From positions 620,001 through 684,000 of the forward strand of contig NZ_FPIY01000001.1 in NCBI RefSeq assembly GCF_900119145.1: 64,000 nucleotides of DNA, given 5' to 3'. The notes under the pieces were generated by a model. The model searched no databases and had not been told where the DNA came from. It saw only the letters and a list, made by a program, of their open reading frames with translations. The translations under genes were made by a program, and so were the position numbers. Shown here one piece after another: positions 55,226 through 64,000 of this stretch. The stretch comes from Cellulophaga fucicola (lineage in GTDB: Bacteria; Bacteroidota; Bacteroidia; Flavobacteriales; Flavobacteriaceae). Position 1 is the stretch's first letter; the number at the start of each line of letters is the position of its first letter.

Positions 55226-56038
55226 TTATTGGTTTCCTAAAATTAATGGCAAACCAGAGTCACCACTACCAATTACTATTACTTTAGAGTTAGGAGACTC
55301 AGATAATTTAATAGTAGCTTCTATACCTTTATCTTGCAAAATTTTATCCGTTAAAGATGCACTTAATATTTTGTTTGCATCTGCTTTACCTTGTGCTTCT
55401 ATAGTTACCTTTTCTGCTTCTTTCTTAGCCGTAACTAGTCTAAACTCGTATTCTAAAGACTCTTGCTCTTGCTTTAATTTACCTTCAATTGCATTTTTAA
55501 TTGTAACAGGTAATTTTACATCTTCTACTAATACTCTTTTTACTGTTAAGTATTGATCCTTTAAAAGTAATGTCACTTCTTCTAAAATTTCTTGCTCAAT
55601 AACATCACGCTTACTAGAATATAGTTGTTCTGGAGTGTAACGACCTACTACGCTTCTTGCAGCAGCATTTACGGCAGGGTCTAAAAGTTCTTGTTCATAA
55701 TCCTCTCCTTTAGTTTTTATCAGTTTACCTAAATTGTCATATTCAGGTTCGTACCAAATTGTTCCGTTTACTTTAACTTCTAAACCGTTTACAGAAAGCA
55801 CATTCATTTCATCAGAAATAGACTGTTGTCTAACGATACGAATAATCATACTGTTCCAAGGAGCAATGATATGTAGCCCTTCACTATAAGTTTTATCTGT
55901 AACTATACCCTCACCAAATTGCTCAAAAAGAACTCCTCCTTCACCAGGACCAATAGTCACTGACGATTTAAATATTAAAACAATAATTAATACTGCAATA
56001 AACATCACAGGCAATGCAATCTTAGGTAATCTTTCCAT
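55226..56038 (-). CDS. Prohibitin/SPFH-domain membrane protein
   Basis: 270 residues. An N-terminal TM anchor (about 8-26) is followed by the SPFH/band-7 domain (about 30-190; TIGPGEGGVLFEQFGEGI, YTPEQLYSSKRDVIEQEI) and a coiled coil rich in KKEAEKVTIEAQGKADA (about 200-225). Members form membrane scaffolds and guard FtsH-like proteases. It lies 8 bp downstream of the VWA gene, so they are co-transcribed. Confidence 0.9.
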   Translation of the reverse strand: MERLPKIALPVMFIAVLIIVLIFKSSVTIGPGEGGVLFEQFGEGIVTDKTYSEGLHIIAPWNSMIIRIVRQQSISDEMNVLSVNGLEVKVNGTIWYEPEYDNLGKLIKTKGEDYEQELLDPAVNAAARSVVGRYTPEQLYSSKRDVIEQEILEEVTLLLKDQYLTVKRVLVEDVKLPVTIKNAIEGKLKQEQESLEYEFRLVTAKKEAEKVTIEAQGKADANKILSASLTDKILQDKGIEATIKLSESPNSKVIVIGSGDSGLPLILGNQ

Positions 56039-56046
56039 AGTTATTT

Positions 56047-58083
56047 TTAAGTTAAACCGTTATATTTTCTAACAAACCATTCTACTGCAAACACCAGTAA
56101 AATAAAGCTTAATAGAAATTTAAATTCTACCAAAGGTACGATATTTTCTTTGCTCTTCTGTACTGGTTTGTACTCTTGTTTAGATAATAATTGTTGCTTT
56201 AAACTTCCTGTATTATTGGCATAAAATAATGCTCCGTTTGTACTTTTTGCTAGTCTGTTCAATTTTTTATAATTACTAGAAGAAAATTGTTGTTCTAAAT
56301 CATAATCTAATATGGAAAAAGTTCCTGACTTAGAGCTATTAATTCCAGTAACAGTTGCCGTAAAATTGTAATCTCCAGAAGGTAGATCACTTAAATCTGC
56401 TACATAGTTTAGTTGGTTTAATAACATTGGAACTATTTTGTTTATTGTTTTTTCTTTATTCTGTATTTTTAATGATACCGTAGCATTGGTATCAAACTCA
56501 AAGGCTTCATCAAAAATAGAAGCTCTAATAACAGCTTCATTACTTCCTAAATAAATCTGTTTGTAATCTAAAATAAACCTATTTTTAGGAGTGTTAGATG
56601 ATAAATACAACACAAGCTTTCCTATGAAATCATCAAAAGTCTTAAAGTCTTTTTCGTTTCTATAGGTTTGCATTCTCCACTTCCAAATATCTTCTCCAAA
56701 CAAAAATGCTTGTTTATTATTTTCACCCTCGTTTATAGAAAGTAATGGCGTCTCTATAGAAACACCTCTTATTTTTGTTTTTAATATAGTTTGATTTAAA
56801 CTTTTTGGAAATAACGGGCTAACATTGCTTCTCAACGGAGGAAAATCGTTTATTGAAAATTCTGAAACATCAAACTTAGAAAACGAAGCATTTAAAACAG
56901 GTATCACTTCTTGCACAGGATATCCGTTTTCAAAAACATACGTATTTTGCACCTTGTTTAAAAAATTCCAATCGGTTTGTAAACCGCTAATTATTAATGA
57001 GTTTCTGTTAGAATTTGTAGCGTAGCTAAAGACACTCTTAAAAGCTTCTGTTGGTTGATATAGAATAAATAAATCTATATTTTTCCAATCATTACTAGTG
57101 GTTGTTGGCTTTAAAATAGTAACAGAGCGTTGCTCGTTACTTTCTATTGCTTTTTTTAAAGCTCCTAAATCCGGGTGTTCTACTGCAGAAATAATTGCGA
57201 TGTTAGTTTTCTCATCTATAACCTCTATAGCAACAGTTTTTGTGTTATTTACTATGTTTTTTTCATTTGGAATTGATCCAATGGTAGTTGTAATTTTTTT
57301 TACTCCAATGGTTTTAGCATCAACATTTGTGGTTACAACTTTAGTGTTGTCATTTTTAGAGAAAGTTAAGTTTTCTCTATATACATTTTTACCATTTTCT
57401 GATATGGTAAATACTTTTGTAACAGTCTTATCTCCAGTATAAGAAACATAAACCTCTAAAGGGTATTTGTTCTTTAAAAAAGCGTAATTATTTTTATTTA
57501 CCTGAGTTATTTTTAAATCTTCATAACTTGTGGTATCACCAATAACCACAGGGTATACTGCTATTTTAGAGGAAGTTCCAAAAAACTCATAATCCTGACC
57601 TAAAGTCTGGTTGCCATCAGACAATAAAATAACGGTTGTATTGTTGTTTCTGTAAACTTCTTTAATTGATTGTAAAGCTGCACCTATATTTGTGTTTTTA
57701 TCGTTAAAAGAAAGGGAGTCGGTTACTGAGTTTAGTTCAGATCCAAAAGAATAAGAGGTTACTCTAAAACGATCCTTAAGCTCCTTATCAGCTGTAAAAT
57801 TTTCTACTATTTTTTTGACAGAAGAGATAGACTTGCTATTTTTTATAGAAGCAGAATTATCTGTTAAAACTACAAGGTTTGATTTTTCTAAATCGTACGT
57901 AGTTTTGGTTACTTTTGGATTAATTAGCAATAAAAGAACGCCAAAAACACCTAAAAATCGTAAAAAGGAGAGAAAAACAATAAGTTTTCCTCTCCTTTTG
58001 GTTTTATAATAATTTTGAAATAAGACTATAAGCAGCGAAAAAACTACTGCTACTAAAATCCACACTACAGTTGTAATTTGCAT
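56047..58083 (-). CDS. VWA-domain membrane protein
   Basis: 678 residues. Two N-terminal TM helices (about 5-22 and 34-54) precede a von Willebrand A domain (about 68-200). Its MIDAS motif DNSAS (Asp74) and TVILLSDGNQT are present. After several beta domains a C-terminal TM helix (about 650-670) returns to the membrane. It resembles the large Bat/BatA-like proteins of Bacteroidota, but the usual MoxR ATPase and DUF58 partners are not nearby. Function unknown. Confidence 0.82.
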   Translation of the reverse strand: MQITTVVWILVAVVFSLLIVLFQNYYKTKRRGKLIVFLSFLRFLGVFGVLLLLINPKVTKTTYDLEKSNLVVLTDNSASIKNSKSISSVKKIVENFTADKELKDRFRVTSYSFGSELNSVTDSLSFNDKNTNIGAALQSIKEVYRNNNTTVILLSDGNQTLGQDYEFFGTSSKIAVYPVVIGDTTSYEDLKITQVNKNNYAFLKNKYPLEVYVSYTGDKTVTKVFTISENGKNVYRENLTFSKNDNTKVVTTNVDAKTIGVKKITTTIGSIPNEKNIVNNTKTVAIEVIDEKTNIAIISAVEHPDLGALKKAIESNEQRSVTILKPTTTSNDWKNIDLFILYQPTEAFKSVFSYATNSNRNSLIISGLQTDWNFLNKVQNTYVFENGYPVQEVIPVLNASFSKFDVSEFSINDFPPLRSNVSPLFPKSLNQTILKTKIRGVSIETPLLSINEGENNKQAFLFGEDIWKWRMQTYRNEKDFKTFDDFIGKLVLYLSSNTPKNRFILDYKQIYLGSNEAVIRASIFDEAFEFDTNATVSLKIQNKEKTINKIVPMLLNQLNYVADLSDLPSGDYNFTATVTGINSSKSGTFSILDYDLEQQFSSSNYKKLNRLAKSTNGALFYANNTGSLKQQLLSKQEYKPVQKSKENIVPLVEFKFLLSFILLVFAVEWFVRKYNGLT

Positions 58084-58129
58084 GTATTAATTGTCTCTAT
58101 TTTTCAATATAAATTTATTTAACTAGTTC

Positions 58130-58876
58130 CTAAGTTAGCATTCCGCCATCTACGTTTAGTACCTGGCCAGTAACGTAAGCAGACATATCTGAAGCAAAGA
58201 ACAAACAAGCGTTGGCCACATCATCTGGAGAACCACCTCTTTTTAAAGGAATACCATCTCTCCATCCTTGAACAACTTTTTCATCTAACTTATCTGTCAT
58301 TTCAGTTTCTATAAAACCTGGTGCAATTGCATTACATCTTATGTTTCTAGAACCTAATTCTAAAGCTACAGACTTGGTAAAACCAATCATTCCGGCTTTG
58401 GACGCTGCATAATTTGTTTGTCCGGCATTACCTTTAACACCAACAACGCTACTCATATTTACAATAGAACCTTTACGTTGCTTTAAAAAAGTACGTTGTA
58501 CAGCCTTTGTCATATTAAAAACCGACTTTAAGTTAATCTCTATTACAGAGTCAAAATCGTCTTCTCCCATACGCATTAGTAAATTATCTTTAGTTATACC
58601 AGCGTTGTTAATTAACACATCTATACCGCCAAAATCTTCTAATACATTAGCCACTAATTCTTCAGCTTGTGTAAAACTAGCTGCATTACTTTTGTATGCT
58701 TTAGCTTTTACGCCTTTAGCTGTTAATTCTTTTTCTAATTCTAAAGCAGGAGCTTCACTAGAACTATATGTAAACGCTACATTTGCGCCATTATCTGCAA
58801 ATACCTTTGCTATTCCCATACCAATACCTCTACTGGCACCAGTAATAATTACGTTTTTTCCTTCTAACAATTTCAT
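58130..58876 (-). CDS. fabG: 3-oxoacyl-ACP reductase
   Basis: 248 residues from ATG 58876; a longer in-frame start at 58939 would add 21 non-conserved residues. The SDR features are TGASRGIGMGIA (NADPH), NNAGIT, the catalytic Ser143, Tyr156 and Lys160 (YAASK), and ASDMSAYVTGQVLNVDGGM. It reduces 3-oxoacyl-ACP in fatty acid elongation. Confidence 0.95.
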   Translation of the reverse strand: MKLLEGKNVIITGASRGIGMGIAKVFADNGANVAFTYSSSEAPALELEKELTAKGVKAKAYKSNAASFTQAEELVANVLEDFGGIDVLINNAGITKDNLLMRMGEDDFDSVIEINLKSVFNMTKAVQRTFLKQRKGSIVNMSSVVGVKGNAGQTNYAASKAGMIGFTKSVALELGSRNIRCNAIAPGFIETEMTDKLDEKVVQGWRDGIPLKRGGSPDDVANACLFFASDMSAYVTGQVLNVDGGMLT

Positions 58877-59009
58877 GTAATAAAATTTTGCGTTGTTGCA
58901 AGTCAAATATAGGATATGTTTTACACCTTTAAAAGGCATACCTCTATTTTTTAAGATTGAAAAACAAAAAGGTATAGGCTTTACAATTTATAGCCTCTTT
59001 ATTTTTTTT

Positions 59010-59462
59010 CTAAACCCCAAATTGTTTTAAATGATGATCTAAATGTTTATAGAACATTGTATTCCATTCTACATCGGTTAACTTTCCAAATGAATGTGAC
59101 TCTCTACCATTGTAATGTGTTGCCCCCAATTGTTCAGTATTATCTAAATAAGCAAATAAGCGACTCTTTTCTTCGTCAAAATCTCTTTCATCTGCAATTA
59201 TAAACTCAGTTGCCGTTCTGCCATTCTTTGGGTAAGGCTTAGGTCCTGCTACTGCGTTTTTTACAAAAGTTTTCAGTATAAATTTTTTAAATGCATTTGG
59301 CTTAGGGTGCTTGTTCTCATAAGTCATCTCATAGATAACATTGCAATGTGCTAACATTTGGTCAACTCGCATTTTGCCCCATAGTGGCTTAGTACATGGA
59401 GTTAGCTTAGCTATTCTTTTTTTAGTAAAAAGAACATCCTCTTTAGTGAATAAGTTTTTCAT
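59010..59462 (-). CDS. DUF1569 (DinB-like) protein
   Basis: 150 residues, helical. MRVDQMLAHCNVIYEM and the C-terminal FYKHLDHHLKQFGV give the His ligands of the DinB-like four-helix metal fold. The function is not established. It is monocistronic, between fabG and the sucD terminator. Confidence 0.85.
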   Translation of the reverse strand: MKNLFTKEDVLFTKKRIAKLTPCTKPLWGKMRVDQMLAHCNVIYEMTYENKHPKPNAFKKFILKTFVKNAVAGPKPYPKNGRTATEFIIADERDFDEEKSRLFAYLDNTEQLGATHYNGRESHSFGKLTDVEWNTMFYKHLDHHLKQFGV

Positions 59463-59510
59463 AACGAGTTAGTTATTTATACTTCTAATTTACATTAAAA
59501 TATAAAACAA

Positions 59511-59542
59511 AAAAAGTGTCTACTAAGAAGTAGACACTTTTT
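59511..59542 (-). terminator. Rho-independent terminator of sucD
   Basis: AAAAAGTGTCTACT (59511-59524) pairs perfectly with AGTAGACACTTTTT (59529-59542) over a four-base loop. On the minus strand a T run follows. Confidence 0.9.
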
Positions 59543-59568
59543 TATATAATTTATATAATGGCTTACAA

Positions 59569-60441
59569 TTAACCCATTACTTCTTTAACTTTTTTACCAA
59601 TTTCTGCTGGAGAATCTACAACGTGAATACCACATTCTCTCATAATTGCTTTTTTAGCTTGAGCAGTATCATCAGACCCTCCTACAATTGCACCTGCATG
59701 ACCCATTGTACGTCCTGCTGGAGCAGTTTCACCCGCTATAAAACCAACGATTGGCTTTTTGCTACCAGAAGCTTTGTACCAGTTAGCAGCATCTGCTTCT
59801 AATTGACCTCCAATTTCACCAATCATAACAACACATTCAGTTTCTGGATCGTTAATTAATAACTCAACAGCTTCTTTCGTAGTTGTTCCAATAATAGGAT
59901 CTCCACCAATACCAATTGCAGTTGTAATACCTAAACCTTGTTTTACTACTTGATCAGCAGCTTCGTACGTTAATGTACCAGATTTAGAAACAATACCTAC
60001 TTTTCCTTTTTTGAAAACGAAACCTGGCATAATACCAACTTTAGCTTCGCCTGGAGTAATGACACCTGGACAGTTAGGGCCTATTAAACGACAATCTTTA
60101 TCTTTAATATAATCAGCAGCTTTTACCATATCTGCAACAGGAATACCTTCTGTAATCGTAATAATTACTTTGATACCTGCGTTAGCAGCTTCCATAATTG
60201 CATCTGCAGCAAATGCTGGCGGAACAAATATAATAGTAGTATCTGCACCTACTTTTTCTACAGCTTCTAAAACCGTATTAAAAACTGGTCTTCCTAAATG
60301 CTCTTGACCACCTTTACCTGGTGTAACACCACCAACTACGTTGGTACCGTATTCAATCATTTGTTCAGCGTGAAAAGTACCTTCACTACCTGTAAAACCT
60401 TGTACAATTATTTTGGAATCTTTATTTACTAAAACACTCAT
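59569..60441 (-). CDS. sucD: Succinyl-CoA synthetase, alpha subunit
   Basis: 290 residues. The CoA-binding start [17 protein letters not shown] and the phospho-histidine His248 ([13 protein letters not shown]) are clear, as is [12 protein letters not shown]. With SucC it makes ATP or GTP from succinyl-CoA in the TCA cycle. sucC is not adjacent. Confidence 0.97.
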   Translation of the reverse strand: MSVLVNKDSKIIVQGFTGSEGTFHAEQMIEYGTNVVGGVTPGKGGQEHLGRPVFNTVLEAVEKVGADTTIIFVPPAFAADAIMEAANAGIKVIITITEGIPVADMVKAADYIKDKDCRLIGPNCPGVITPGEAKVGIMPGFVFKKGKVGIVSKSGTLTYEAADQVVKQGLGITTAIGIGGDPIIGTTTKEAVELLINDPETECVVMIGEIGGQLEADAANWYKASGSKKPIVGFIAGETAPAGRTMGHAGAIVGGSDDTAQAKKAIMRECGIHVVDSPAEIGKKVKEVMG

Positions 60442-60510
60442 TATATCGTTTGTTATTTTTTCGCCTCACAAAAATATAGCTTTGTTTGCGATTATTAAAG
60501 TATTCTTTGT

Positions 60511-61446
60511 TTATTTATTTTTAATATTTTCTAAAATAGATGGTATTTTTTTAACATTGGCTAATTGCCTCAGTTTTTCCCTAGACTCTTCTATTGGTGT
60601 ACCAAAATAACTTTTACCACCTAGAATAGATTTTGTAACTCCTGTTTGCCCCATTACAACTGCTTTTTTACCAATTGTAATACCGCTGGTTGTACCAACT
60701 TGCCCCCATAAAGTAACTTCGTCTTCTATAATTACACAGCCTGCAATACCTGTTTGCGATGCTATTAAGCACTTTTTACCAATTATGGTATCATGACCAA
60801 CATGTACTTGGTTGTCTAGCTTTGTGCCTTCACCAATGGTTGTATCTCCTGTAACACCTTTATCTATAGTGCACAATGCTCCTATATCTACATTGTTTTC
60901 TACTACAACTCTACCTCCAGATAATAACTTATCAAAACCCTGGGGTCTGTTCTTGTAATAAAAAGCATCTGCACCTAACACAGAACCTGCGTGTATAGTA
61001 ACATTGTCACCTATAACACAATTGTCATAAATAGCAACATTAGAGTGTATTACGCAGTTTTTTCCAATTTTTACGTTGTTGCCAACAAAAGAATTTGGTT
61101 GTACTATTGTATTTTCTCCTAATACTGCTGTTTCAGAAATTGTAGAAACAGATTTTTGAAAAGGCTTAAAATAAGCTGTTAGTTTATTAAAATCCCTAAA
61201 AGGATCATCAGAAATTAGCAATGCTTTCCCTTCTGGGCAATCTACTTCTTTATTAATTAAAATAATAGTAGCTTTAGATTGCAATGCCTTGTCATAGTAC
61301 TTTGGGTGATCAACAAAAACAATATCTCCGGCAGTAACTACATGTATCTCGTTCATTCCTAGAACAGAGAAACTATCTTCACCAACAAATGTACAGTCTA
61401 TAATAGCTGCAATTTGCTTTAATGTATGTGGAATAGGAAATTTCAA
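60511..61446 (-). CDS. lpxD: UDP-3-O-acylglucosamine N-acyltransferase
   Basis: 311 residues. The N-terminal uridine-binding domain (about 1-100) is followed by left-handed beta-helix hexapeptide repeats with the catalytic His in VHVGHDTIIG. It adds the second acyl chain to the lipid A precursor. It is a somewhat divergent LpxD, as is usual in this group, which often has two copies. It lies 42 bp downstream of efp. Confidence 0.9.
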   Translation of the reverse strand: MKFPIPHTLKQIAAIIDCTFVGEDSFSVLGMNEIHVVTAGDIVFVDHPKYYDKALQSKATIILINKEVDCPEGKALLISDDPFRDFNKLTAYFKPFQKSVSTISETAVLGENTIVQPNSFVGNNVKIGKNCVIHSNVAIYDNCVIGDNVTIHAGSVLGADAFYYKNRPQGFDKLLSGGRVVVENNVDIGALCTIDKGVTGDTTIGEGTKLDNQVHVGHDTIIGKKCLIASQTGIAGCVIIEDEVTLWGQVGTTSGITIGKKAVVMGQTGVTKSILGGKSYFGTPIEESREKLRQLANVKKIPSILENIKNK

Positions 61447-61488
61447 ATCTCTAAACTATCTATTTATATAAATCCAAAAAGTTAAGAA

Positions 61489-62055
61489 TTACTCCTTAAC
61501 ACGTTCCATATAAGAACCTTTTTCTGTATCAACTTTAATTTTGTCGCCTTCATTAATAAAAAGAGGAACATTAACTTCTGCACCCGTCTCTACTTTTGCT
61601 GGTTTAGTTGCATTTGTTGCTGTATTACCTTTTACTCCAGGTTCTGTATAAGTAACCTCTAAAATAACACTAGCAGGCATATCTACAGATAATGGTAAAC
61701 TATCTTCTGTGTTAAACAAAATAGTTACCACTTCTCCTTCTTTTAATAAACCAGGAGAATCTAAACTACTTTCTTCTAAAGTGATTTGATTGTAATCGTC
61801 CGTATTCATAAAATTATAGGTAGTACCTTCTGCATATAAAAATTGGTACGAACGTGTTTCTACACGAACATCTTCAATTTTATGACCAGAAGAAAAAGTA
61901 TTATCTATTACCTTACCAGTAGTAACACTTTTTAACTTGGTTCTTACAAAAGCTGGACCTTTACCAGGTTTAACGTGTAAAAATTCAATAATTTTAAAAA
62001 TATCGTGATTGTATCTAATACACAATCCTTTTCTAATGTCTGATGTTGATGCCAT
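61489..62055 (-). CDS. efp: Elongation factor P
   Basis: 188 residues with the three beta-barrel domains. The tip loop KPGKGPA has Lys32, the position modified with beta-lysine in other bacteria. It relieves ribosome stalling on polyproline. It lies within the lipid A gene group, 8 bp from lpxA, a conserved arrangement in Flavobacteriia. Confidence 0.96.
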   Translation of the reverse strand: MASTSDIRKGLCIRYNHDIFKIIEFLHVKPGKGPAFVRTKLKSVTTGKVIDNTFSSGHKIEDVRVETRSYQFLYAEGTTYNFMNTDDYNQITLEESSLDSPGLLKEGEVVTILFNTEDSLPLSVDMPASVILEVTYTEPGVKGNTATNATKPAKVETGAEVNVPLFINEGDKIKVDTEKGSYMERVKE

Positions 62056-62063
62056 ACTTTTAT

Positions 62064-62849
62064 TTAATTTGAACTAAAATAACCTTTCATAATTCCTCTT
62101 TGAGAATCCCTGATAAACTGAAGAATTTCATCACGTTCTGGAGTTGCTTCCATTTCCGCTTCAATAATCTCTACAGCTTGGCTATTGTTATAATTTTTTT
62201 GATATAATATTCTATATATATTCTGAACTTCTCTAATTTTTTCTGCTGATATGCCTCTTCTACGTAAACCAACAGAATTGATACCCACATAAGATAAAGG
62301 TTCTCTAGCTGCTTTTACAAAAGGAGGAACATCTTTACGTACTAAAGAACCACCCGTTACAAACGCATGATTACCTATAGATACAAATTGATGCACTGCT
62401 ACCAAACCAGCTAATACAACATTATCTCCCACTGTTACGTGGCCTGCTAAAGTAGAATTGTTAGAAAAGATACAATTATCACCAACAAAACAGTCATGCG
62501 CAATGTGGCAATATGCCATAATTAAGCAGTTTTTTCCAATTTTAGTTTTTTGTCTATCAGATGTACCTCTGTTAATTGTAGCACATTCTCTAATTGTGGT
62601 GTTGTCTCCTATTTCTACAATAGTTTCTTCTCCTGCATATTTTAGATCTTGTGGTGTAGCTGAAATAATTGCTCCTGGAAAAATATTACAATTTTTTCCA
62701 ATTCTTGCACCTTCCATAATAGTTACGTTAGATCCTATCCAAGTACCTTCTCCTATTACTACATTATTATGTATTGTTGTAAAAGGCTCTACAACAACGT
62801 TTTTTGCAATTTTAGCACCTGGGTGTATATACGCTAAAGGTTGATTCAT
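62064..62849 (-). CDS. lpxA: UDP-N-acetylglucosamine acyltransferase
   Basis: 261 residues, left-handed beta helix (about 1-190) with catalytic His in CHIAHDCFVGD, then a helical C-terminal domain. It performs the first step of lipid A synthesis. One base separates it from the lpxC/fabZ stop, so they are coupled. Confidence 0.96.
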   Translation of the reverse strand: MNQPLAYIHPGAKIAKNVVVEPFTTIHNNVVIGEGTWIGSNVTIMEGARIGKNCNIFPGAIISATPQDLKYAGEETIVEIGDNTTIRECATINRGTSDRQKTKIGKNCLIMAYCHIAHDCFVGDNCIFSNNSTLAGHVTVGDNVVLAGLVAVHQFVSIGNHAFVTGGSLVRKDVPPFVKAAREPLSYVGINSVGLRRRGISAEKIREVQNIYRILYQKNYNNSQAVEIIEAEMEATPERDEILQFIRDSQRGIMKGYFSSN

Positions 62850-62850
62850 T

Positions 62851-64000
62851 CTATTGTTTTTTTGCTATTTGTGCCATCATTTCGGCTTCACAAACTAATT
62901 TATCATTTGCATAAGCATACGCTTGCATATGACATATTCCTCTGCGTATTGGTGTTATTAGGCTACAGTGAAATATTAATGTATCTCCTGGTAAAACCTT
63001 TTGTTTAAACTTAACTTTATCAATCTTCATAAAGAAAGTTAAGTAATTTTCTGGATCTGGAACAGTGCTTAAAACTAAAACTCCTCCTGTTTGCGCCATT
63101 GCCTCTACTTGTAAAACTCCTGGCATTACAGGTGCTCCTGGGAAATGTCCAACAAAGAAAGGTTCGTTCATAGTAACATTCTTCATTCCAACAACATGGG
63201 AATCAGACAACTCCAGTATCCTATCTATTAATAAGAATGGTGGCCTATGTGGAAGCATATCCATAATTTGATGAATATCCATCAATGGAGGTAAGCTTAA
63301 ATCGTACTTAGGAACACTATTTCTTTTTTCTAATTTTATAATCTTAGCTAGTTTTTTTGCAAACTGTGTGTTTACAAAATGACCTGGCTTATTAGCTATT
63401 ACTTTACCACGGATTCTTATTCCTGTTAAAGACAAATCACCAATAACATCTAACAATTTATGTCTTGCAGCCTCATTAGGTTGGTGCAAAGTTAAGTTGT
63501 CTAAAATTCCGTTTGGTTTAACAGATAATTTATCCTTTCCAAAAGCTTTTTCAAGCTTTGTCATTGTTTCTTCAGAAATTTCTTTATCTACATAAACTAT
63601 AGCATTATTAAGGTCACCTCCTTTGATAAGTCCGTGTTCTAATAACATTTCTAGTTCATGCAAAAAACTAAAAGTCCTTGCACTTGCAATTTCCTCTTTA
63701 AAGTCGGCTAGCTTTAGTAAAGTAGCATTCTGAGTGCCCAACACCTTTGTTCCAAAATCTACCATTGTAGTTACTTGGTAGTCGTCAGAAGGTATTATAG
63801 TAATTTCACTACCTGTAGCTTCATCTTTATAAGAAATAACATCTTTTACAATATATTCTTCCCTATCTGCCTTTTGTTCTACTACACCAGCACTTTCTAA
63901 TGCTTCTACAAAGTATTTAGAAGAACCGTCCATAATAGGAAGTTCCGGAGAATTTAACTCTATTAAAACATTGTCTATTTCCAAACCAACCAATGCAGCC
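62851..64000 (-). CDS. lpxC/fabZ: Fused LpxC deacetylase / FabZ dehydratase, C-terminal part
   Basis: The frame is open to the right edge of the window, so the true start lies beyond 64000; the codon at 63991-63993 is an internal TTG (ALVGLEIDNV), not a start. The visible 382 residues hold the second half of LpxC (HKLLDVIGDLSLTG with a Zn-site His and Asp) and, from about residue 235, FabZ with its catalytic His (GHFPGAPVMPG) and Glu (QVEAMAQTGG). LpxC removes the acetyl group in lipid A synthesis and FabZ dehydrates 3-hydroxyacyl-ACP. The fusion is typical of Bacteroidota. Confidence 0.95.
   Translation of the reverse strand, partial: AALVGLEIDNVLIELNSPELPIMDGSSKYFVEALESAGVVEQKADREEYIVKDVISYKDEATGSEITIIPSDDYQVTTMVDFGTKVLGTQNATLLKLADFKEEIASARTFSFLHELEMLLEHGLIKGGDLNNAIVYVDKEISEETMTKLEKAFGKDKLSVKPNGILDNLTLHQPNEAARHKLLDVIGDLSLTGIRIRGKVIANKPGHFVNTQFAKKLAKIIKLEKRNSVPKYDLSLPPLMDIHQIMDMLPHRPPFLLIDRILELSDSHVVGMKNVTMNEPFFVGHFPGAPVMPGVLQVEAMAQTGGVLVLSTVPDPENYLTFFMKIDKVKFKQKVLPGDTLIFHCSLITPIRRGICHMQAYAYANDKLVCEAEMMAQIAKKQ

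Overview
The window looks like a chromosomal segment of a marine-type Flavobacteriaceae (Bacteroidota). It is AT-rich and has few Shine-Dalgarno sequences. Its gene set is typical of that family: a 287-residue primary sigma factor, a fused alpha/beta 2-oxoacid dehydrogenase E1, an lpxC/fabZ fusion next to lpxA, efp, lpxD and sucD, and many SPII lipoproteins. No rRNA, tRNA, CRISPR array or complete insertion sequence was recognised.

Layout. 1-2.9 kb is an accessory edge: the 3' end of an ABC/SMC-type ATPase that resembles phage-defence nucleases, then two orphan secreted proteins each preceded by a related cassette-like spacer, and an unlabelled 50-residue YqaE/Pmp3 membrane peptide. 3-10 kb holds a TPR hybrid histidine kinase, a merC-like/folE pair under a Zur-like operator, an acyltransferase and a membrane-anchored LytTR regulator, with copies of a dispersed intergenic repeat between them. 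9.6-15.7 kb is a trans-4-hydroxy-L-proline catabolic operon (deaminase, semialdehyde dehydrogenase, epimerase, FAD dehydrogenase) with a divergent AraC regulator and what looks like the stub of a lost fifth gene. 16-34.5 kb is mostly housekeeping: glpD, hpf, E1, yciH, ung, menB, helicases, a glycosyltransferase. It also holds a pair of small duplicated exported proteins and a hydrolase gene broken by one in-frame stop.

34.7-37.9 kb holds rpoD and, on the other strand, a hybrid kinase whose phospho-acceptor histidine is replaced by lysine but whose REC and HPt domains are intact. It is followed by two tandem, mutually similar micropeptide ORFs of 32 and 31 codons that share an upstream motif with the kinase. 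This is the best candidate for an undescribed system in the window.

38-47.8 kb: thioesterase, DUF72, cysE-cysM, a TruA-like synthase, small membrane proteins, and a lipoprotein with a duplicated anti-sigma-like domain divergent from a two-component pair preceded by 11-bp-phased direct repeats. 47.8-55.1 kb is a complete histidine operon hisG-D-C-B-H-A-F-IE, led by an 18-codon leader peptide with four consecutive His codons and a Rho-independent terminator, a classical attenuator layout. 55.2-64 kb: SPFH and VWA membrane proteins, fabG, DUF1569, sucD, lpxD, efp, lpxA and the C-terminal part of lpxC/fabZ, which runs off the window.

All assignments come from reading motifs and gene order. No database search was run.
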